Source: Micromonospora sp. NBC_01796
GTDB lineage: Bacteria > Actinomycetota > Actinomycetes > Mycobacteriales > Micromonosporaceae
Assembly (NCBI RefSeq): GCF_035917455.1
Contig: NZ_CP109078.1
Location: 1,054,001 to 1,118,000, forward strand
Direction: 5' to 3'
Length of the DNA: 64,000 nucleotides
Shown: one piece after another, positions 60,510 through 64,000 of the stretch
How the letters are laid out: every line of letters begins with the position of its first letter
Numbering within the stretch: the first letter of the stretch is position 1
Translations under genes and position numbers: made by a program
Notes under the pieces: model-generated
The model's database searches: none
What the model was told of the DNA's origin: nothing
What the model saw: the letters and a program-made list of their open reading frames with translations, nothing else

Positions 60510-61601
60510 TCACGACCTCCGCTCGGACCGGCGCCACCAGCGGTGCGAGCGGCCGGTGTCCCGGTCGCGCATCAACCGCCGCTGCGCCAGGGTCAGCACG
60601 ATGATGATCAGGAACAGGACGAACGAGATCGCCGCGCCGGCGCCGTAGTCGAAGTCGCGGAACGCGGTCCGGTAGGACAGGTACGCCGGGGTGAGCGTGG
60701 TCTTCGCCGGATTGCCCTGACTCATCACGTAGATCTGGTCGAAGACCTGCCAGGACCCGATCAGGCCGAGGGTCAGCACCAGGAAGAGGGTCGGCTTGAT
60801 CATCGGCAGGGTCAGGTAACGCAGCCGCTGCCACCGGGTCGTCCCGTCGAGCACGCTGGCCTCCTCCAGCGCCACCGGGACGTTCTGCAGCGCGGCGAGG
60901 AACATCAGCATGAAGGTGCCCGAGGTGGTCCAGATGACCAGCGCGATGATCGCCGTCATCGCCACGCTCGGCCCGGACAGCCAGTCCCACCAGCTCAGCC
61001 CGAGCGGGCCGCCGCTGCTCAACGCGGCCGGCGGCTCGTCCACCCCGAACAGGCCGAAGAACAGGTGCAGGATGCCGCGCGAGTCGGCGAACCACTGCGG
61101 CCCGTCGATCCCGAACAGGCCCAGCAGCCCGTTGATCGCCCCGGAGTTGGCGAACATGAACAGGAAGACCACGCTGATCGCGACCGAGCTGGTGACCGAC
61201 GGGAAGTAGAACGCCGTACGGAAGAACGACTTGCCCTTGAGCATCCGGTGATTGACCACCAGGGCGAGGAAGAGTGCCAGTGCGGTCTGCACCGGTACGA
61301 CGATCGCCACGTAGTAGATGTTGTTCCGGATCGAGGTCATGAAGTCGCGGCGGGCCAACCCGTCCTCGGTGAAGAGGTGGGTGTAGTTGTCCGCCCCGAC
61401 GAACGGGACCTTGCCGGTGAACGGGCTGCCCTGACCGTTCCAGGAGGTGAGGCTCACCCAGAGCGCCATCAGGATCGGCAGCAGCATGAAAACGCCGAGG
61501 ATCACCACGACCGGGGCGACGAAGACCCAGCCGGCGATCCGCTCGTTGCCGCGGATCCCACCACGTAGGCGGCGGGGAGCGGCCGGGACTCCGGAAGCCA
61601 T
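60510..61601 (-). CDS. Sugar ABC transporter permease (MalF type)
   Basis: 363 residues. The N-terminal span WVFVAPVVVILGVFMLLPIL and five more spans are seen; a long extracellular loop (about residues 185-225) is typical. The EAA motif is LEEASVLDGTTRWQRLRYLT, then LPMIKPTLFLVLTLGLIGSW. It follows the binding-protein gene by 90 bp, with a strong hairpin in the gap, and is 2 bp before the MalG-type gene. It forms the membrane channel with that protein. Confidence 0.95.
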   Translation of the reverse strand: MASGVPAAPRRLRGGIRGNERIAGWVFVAPVVVILGVFMLLPILMALWVSLTSWNGQGSPFTGKVPFVGADNYTHLFTEDGLARRDFMTSIRNNIYYVAIVVPVQTALALFLALVVNHRMLKGKSFFRTAFYFPSVTSSVAISVVFLFMFANSGAINGLLGLFGIDGPQWFADSRGILHLFFGLFGVDEPPAALSSGGPLGLSWWDWLSGPSVAMTAIIALVIWTTSGTFMLMFLAALQNVPVALEEASVLDGTTRWQRLRYLTLPMIKPTLFLVLTLGLIGSWQVFDQIYVMSQGNPAKTTLTPAYLSYRTAFRDFDYGAGAAISFVLFLIIIVLTLAQRRLMRDRDTGRSHRWWRRSERRS

Positions 61602-61651
61602 GCTTCCTCTTTTCGAGGGGGAACTTTCGAGGGGTACGGGTCGGTGCGGGT

Positions 61652-61679
61652 GGGCCCCCGGTCCGCGGACCGGGGGCCC
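61652..61679 (-). other. Intra-operon GC-rich hairpin
   Basis: GGGCCCCCGGTCC-GC-GGACCGGGGGCCC is a perfect 13-bp stem with a 2-nt centre, between the binding-protein stop and the first permease start. In the operon direction no T-run follows, so it probably stabilises the upstream transcript or attenuates the permease genes rather than ending transcription. Confidence 0.75.
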
Positions 61680-61691
61680 TTCCTCAGGAGG

Positions 61692-62939
61692 TCAGCCGCC
61701 GAGGGTGGCGGCGGTGTTCTTCTGCAGGTTCTGCAGGATCGTCTTCGGGTCGGTGCTGGCCAGCGCGGAGAGCTGGGCGTCGAAGTCGACCAGGACGCTG
61801 TCCATCTTCGGGGCGTTGACCGGGCCCTGGGCGTACTCGGCGCCGTCGATGAACGGCTTGTCGGCCGGGAACGCCTGGGTGTACTGGTCCCGGGCGGACT
61901 CGCGCGACGGCATGACACCGAACGCCTTGGCGAAGGTCATCTGCTGGTCGACGCTGGTCATCGCCTCGACGAACTTGATCGCCTGCTCCTTGTGCTGGCT
62001 CTTGGCCGCGATCCCCCAGCAGTTGGTGAAGGAGAGCGTGCCCTTGCCCTTCGGGCCGGCCGGCAGCGGGTGCACGGTGTACTTGGTGTCCGGGAAGTCG
62101 TTCTGCAGACCGCCCTTGATCCAGTTGCCCTCGATGGTCATCGCGACCTTGCCCTTGCCGAAGGCCTCACCGGCCCAGCCGGCGTCGAGCTGCTTCGGGT
62201 ACTGCGCCAGACCACCGGCGAGCAGGGTCTTGACGTACTCCAGGGCCTGGAGGTTGGCCGGGCTGTCGGCGGTGGCCTGCTTGCCGTCGGCGCTGGTGAT
62301 CCAGCCGCCGGCCTGGGCGAGGAAGGCGCCGACCCGGTCCCGGGTGTCGCCGATCGCCATCGGGGTGATGCCCTTCGCCTTGATCTTCTGGGCGGTGGTG
62401 GTGAGCTGCTCCCAGGTGGTCGGGATGTCCGCGTCGGTCAGCCCGGCCTTGGCCCACAGATCGGTGTTGATCTCAAGCGCGAGGGTGGAGAAGTCCTTCG
62501 GCGCGCAGTAGAACTTGCCGTCGTAGGTGAACGTCTGGCGCAGGCTGTCGTAGAAGTCGCCGCCGTCGGCGAGCTTGTCCCCGTACGGCTCCAGCGCGCC
62601 GACGCTGGCGTAGTCGGCGAAGCGGCCGGCGTCGACGTAGAAGACGTCCGGCGGGGTGCCGCCGGCAAGGGCCTGGCCGAGCTGCTGGGTGAGGTCCTGC
62701 GCCGGGGTGACCGTCGCGGTGTTGCCGGAGCTGCTGGCCCACGCGGTCGCCGCGTCCTGCACCGCCTTGGTCTCGGCCTCGCCGGACGAGCCGATCAGGA
62801 TCTGGATGTTGGCCGGGCCACTGTTCTGGGCGCTGTCGGCGTTGTCGTCGTCGAAGCCACCGCCACAGGCGGTGGAACCGAACAGCGCCGCCACGGCGAT
62901 GCCCGCCACAGCCGAGCGCCGGATGAAACGTCGTGCCAT
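61692..62939 (-). CDS. Extracellular sugar-binding lipoprotein (ABC transporter)
   Basis: 415 residues. A lipoprotein signal peptide (AVAGIAVAALFGSTACGGGF, lipobox before Cys25) anchors it outside the membrane. The body is a family 1 solute-binding protein: LAGGTPPDVFYVDAGRFADY, AGLTDADIPTTWEQLTTTAQ, FGKGKVAMTIEGNWIKGGLQ and SFTNCWGIAAKSQHKEQAIK. Such proteins capture oligosaccharides. It is the first gene of the importer after the LacI regulator, 81 bp apart. Confidence 0.95.
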   Translation of the reverse strand: MARRFIRRSAVAGIAVAALFGSTACGGGFDDDNADSAQNSGPANIQILIGSSGEAETKAVQDAATAWASSSGNTATVTPAQDLTQQLGQALAGGTPPDVFYVDAGRFADYASVGALEPYGDKLADGGDFYDSLRQTFTYDGKFYCAPKDFSTLALEINTDLWAKAGLTDADIPTTWEQLTTTAQKIKAKGITPMAIGDTRDRVGAFLAQAGGWITSADGKQATADSPANLQALEYVKTLLAGGLAQYPKQLDAGWAGEAFGKGKVAMTIEGNWIKGGLQNDFPDTKYTVHPLPAGPKGKGTLSFTNCWGIAAKSQHKEQAIKFVEAMTSVDQQMTFAKAFGVMPSRESARDQYTQAFPADKPFIDGAEYAQGPVNAPKMDSVLVDFDAQLSALASTDPKTILQNLQKNTAATLGG

Positions 62940-63020
62940 GTCAATCTCCTGGTGGGGGGTGGGATACCGGTGGTGCTTGGGAGGTACGAGGTATGCAGTT
63001 GGGGGTGTCCGTGCGCCCGG

Positions 63021-64000
63021 TCAGCCGGACTGGCGGAGCACCAGCGACGGCGCCAGCAGCACCTGGGCCGGTGCGCCGTCCCCGGTACGGCCGTCCCGGA
63101 TGCCGCCGCCGTCGAGCACGCCGGTCAGCAGGTCCACGCAGCTCGCCGCCGCCTGGGCCAGCGGCTGGCTCACACTGGTCAGCCCGATCGCCTGGGCGAC
63201 CGGGGTGTCGTCGAAACCGGTGACCGCCACGGTCACGCCGCGGGCCCGGACCGCCTGGAGGGCGCCCAGCGCCAGCGAGTCGCTGGCACAGACCATCGCC
63301 GTCGGCGGTTTCCGCAGACCGAGCAGTTCATCCGCCACCGCCTCACCCTGAGTAATGCCATCCGGGGTGGCCCGGTCGAGTTCGGCCGGGTCGGCGCCGG
63401 TCGCCCGGACGGTCGACGCCCAGCCGGCACGGCGGTTGTCGCCCACCCCGGAACCAACCGGCCAGCCAATGAAGGCTATCCGTTGGTGACCCTGAGTGAC
63501 CAGGTGGGCGGTGGCTGCGGCGGTGCCGACGGCACCGTCGACGTCGACCCAGGGGTAGCGCTCCGGCGCGTCCCAGGACCGACCGAAGGTGACGAAGGGC
63601 ACCTTCCGTTCGGCCAACCAGGCGGTACGGATGTCGCCGTGGTCGGTGCCGGTGAGCACGAACGCGTCCAGGTCGTACGCGCCGAGCAGGTCGTCGTAGG
63701 TGGCGATCTCGGTGGTCGGGTCCTCGGCCGTGTAGAGCATCACCCGGTAGCCGGCCTCGCCGGCCGCCTCGGTGAGCCCGTGCAGGAAACGGTCGAGGAC
63801 CGAGCCGTTGATCCCGTCCCGGGTCGGCTCGATCCGTACGGCGATCAGTTGGGATCGCCCCGTACGCATCTGCCGGGCGGCCTGGCTGGCGCGGTAACCG
63901 AGGACGGAGATGGCCTCCCGAACCCGTTCGCGGGTTTCCTCGCGGACGATCTCCGGGCTGTGGATCACGTTCGAGACGGTCTGGCGGCTGACCCCGGCAT
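63021..64000 (-). CDS. LacI family regulator, N-terminus outside window
   Basis: The frame runs to the window end, so the first part of the helix-turn-helix lies outside. What remains begins AGVSRQTVSNVIHSPEIVRE, the second half of a LacI helix-turn-helix and hinge (GYRASQAARQM), followed by a periplasmic-binding-protein-like domain (LDAFVLTGTDHGDIRTAWLA, RIAFIGWPVGSGVGDNRRAG, AMVCASDSLALGALQAVRAR, GVTVAVTGFDDTPVAQAIGL). It probably represses the sugar importer directly downstream. The GTG at 63968 is internal. Confidence 0.93.
   Translation of the reverse strand, partial: AGVSRQTVSNVIHSPEIVREETRERVREAISVLGYRASQAARQMRTGRSQLIAVRIEPTRDGINGSVLDRFLHGLTEAAGEAGYRVMLYTAEDPTTEIATYDDLLGAYDLDAFVLTGTDHGDIRTAWLAERKVPFVTFGRSWDAPERYPWVDVDGAVGTAAATAHLVTQGHQRIAFIGWPVGSGVGDNRRAGWASTVRATGADPAELDRATPDGITQGEAVADELLGLRKPPTAMVCASDSLALGALQAVRARGVTVAVTGFDDTPVAQAIGLTSVSQPLAQAAASCVDLLTGVLDGGGIRDGRTGDGAPAQVLLAPSLVLRQSG

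Overview
The window is chromosomal DNA of a high-GC actinomycete, most likely a member of the Micromonosporaceae. This is inferred from the strong GC bias at third codon positions, many GTG starts, an F420-type luciferase-like oxidoreductase, a clgR-pspA-pspM cluster next to cinA-type/pgsA/rimO/ftsK, an Scr1-like regulator with DUF397 partners, and dispersed palindromes with a GTTGATCATGAAGTTAGCG arm that I remember (unverified) from that family. About 68 protein genes or gene remnants are supported. I saw no rRNA, tRNA, CRISPR array, integrase or transposase.

Layout. 1-5 kb: the C-terminal two thirds of an Lhr helicase, a palindromic repeat abutting a truncated VOC gene, then a VOC and a DUF6624 gene. 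4-8 kb: an ABC-2 exporter divergent from its TetR regulator with a palindromic operator, then a hydrolase/VOC pair. 8-16 kb: diacylglycerol-kinase-like, pentapeptide-repeat, VOC and membrane proteins, an AAA ATPase preceded by a four-unit tandem operator-like array, an F420 oxidoreductase, a SAM hydrolase, a CPCC zinc protein and a Nei-type glycosylase. 16-20 kb: a large multicopper-oxidase-like protein with three fibronectin domains and broken copper sites. 20-29 kb: pspM, pspA, clgR, CinA-type amidohydrolase, pgsA, rimO, an ornithine-cyclodeaminase-like gene and ftsK. 29-33 kb: an operon of YbjN protein, HSP90 and TPR/YbjN protein. 33-41 kb: mixed small genes, including a secreted peptide, an FAD monooxygenase, a DksA-type zinc finger, DUF72, DUF1905, an orphan Imm51 and a binding-protein/membrane fusion. 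41-49 kb: regulators and small enzymes: tandem ABM protein behind a MerR-type promoter, ECF sigma factor with a membrane partner, ABM monooxygenase between identical hairpins, two DUF397 copies with their HTH partner, an HTH-TPR module, cupin/MarR pair, GrpB and an Lrp remnant. 49-59 kb: epoxide hydrolase and WYL regulator, then thyX-dapA-rnj, DUF2752, a YcaQ-like protein, acetyltransferases and a GT87 transferase. 59-64 kb: a LacI-regulated sugar ABC importer without its own ATPase.

How the genes work together. The clearest functional units are the Psp envelope-stress genes, the TetR/ABC exporter, the sugar importer, the sigma factor pair and the thyX-dapA-rnj run. The most interesting candidate for an undescribed system is the YbjN-HSP90-TPR/YbjN operon: two proteins with the same YbjN signature flank an HSP90 ATPase, which suggests a dedicated chaperone/co-chaperone set. 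Other strong leads are the TAACA-N4-TGTTA array at 13.2 kb, the multicopper oxidase without its type 1 copper ligands, and a hydrolase whose nucleophile position is glycine.
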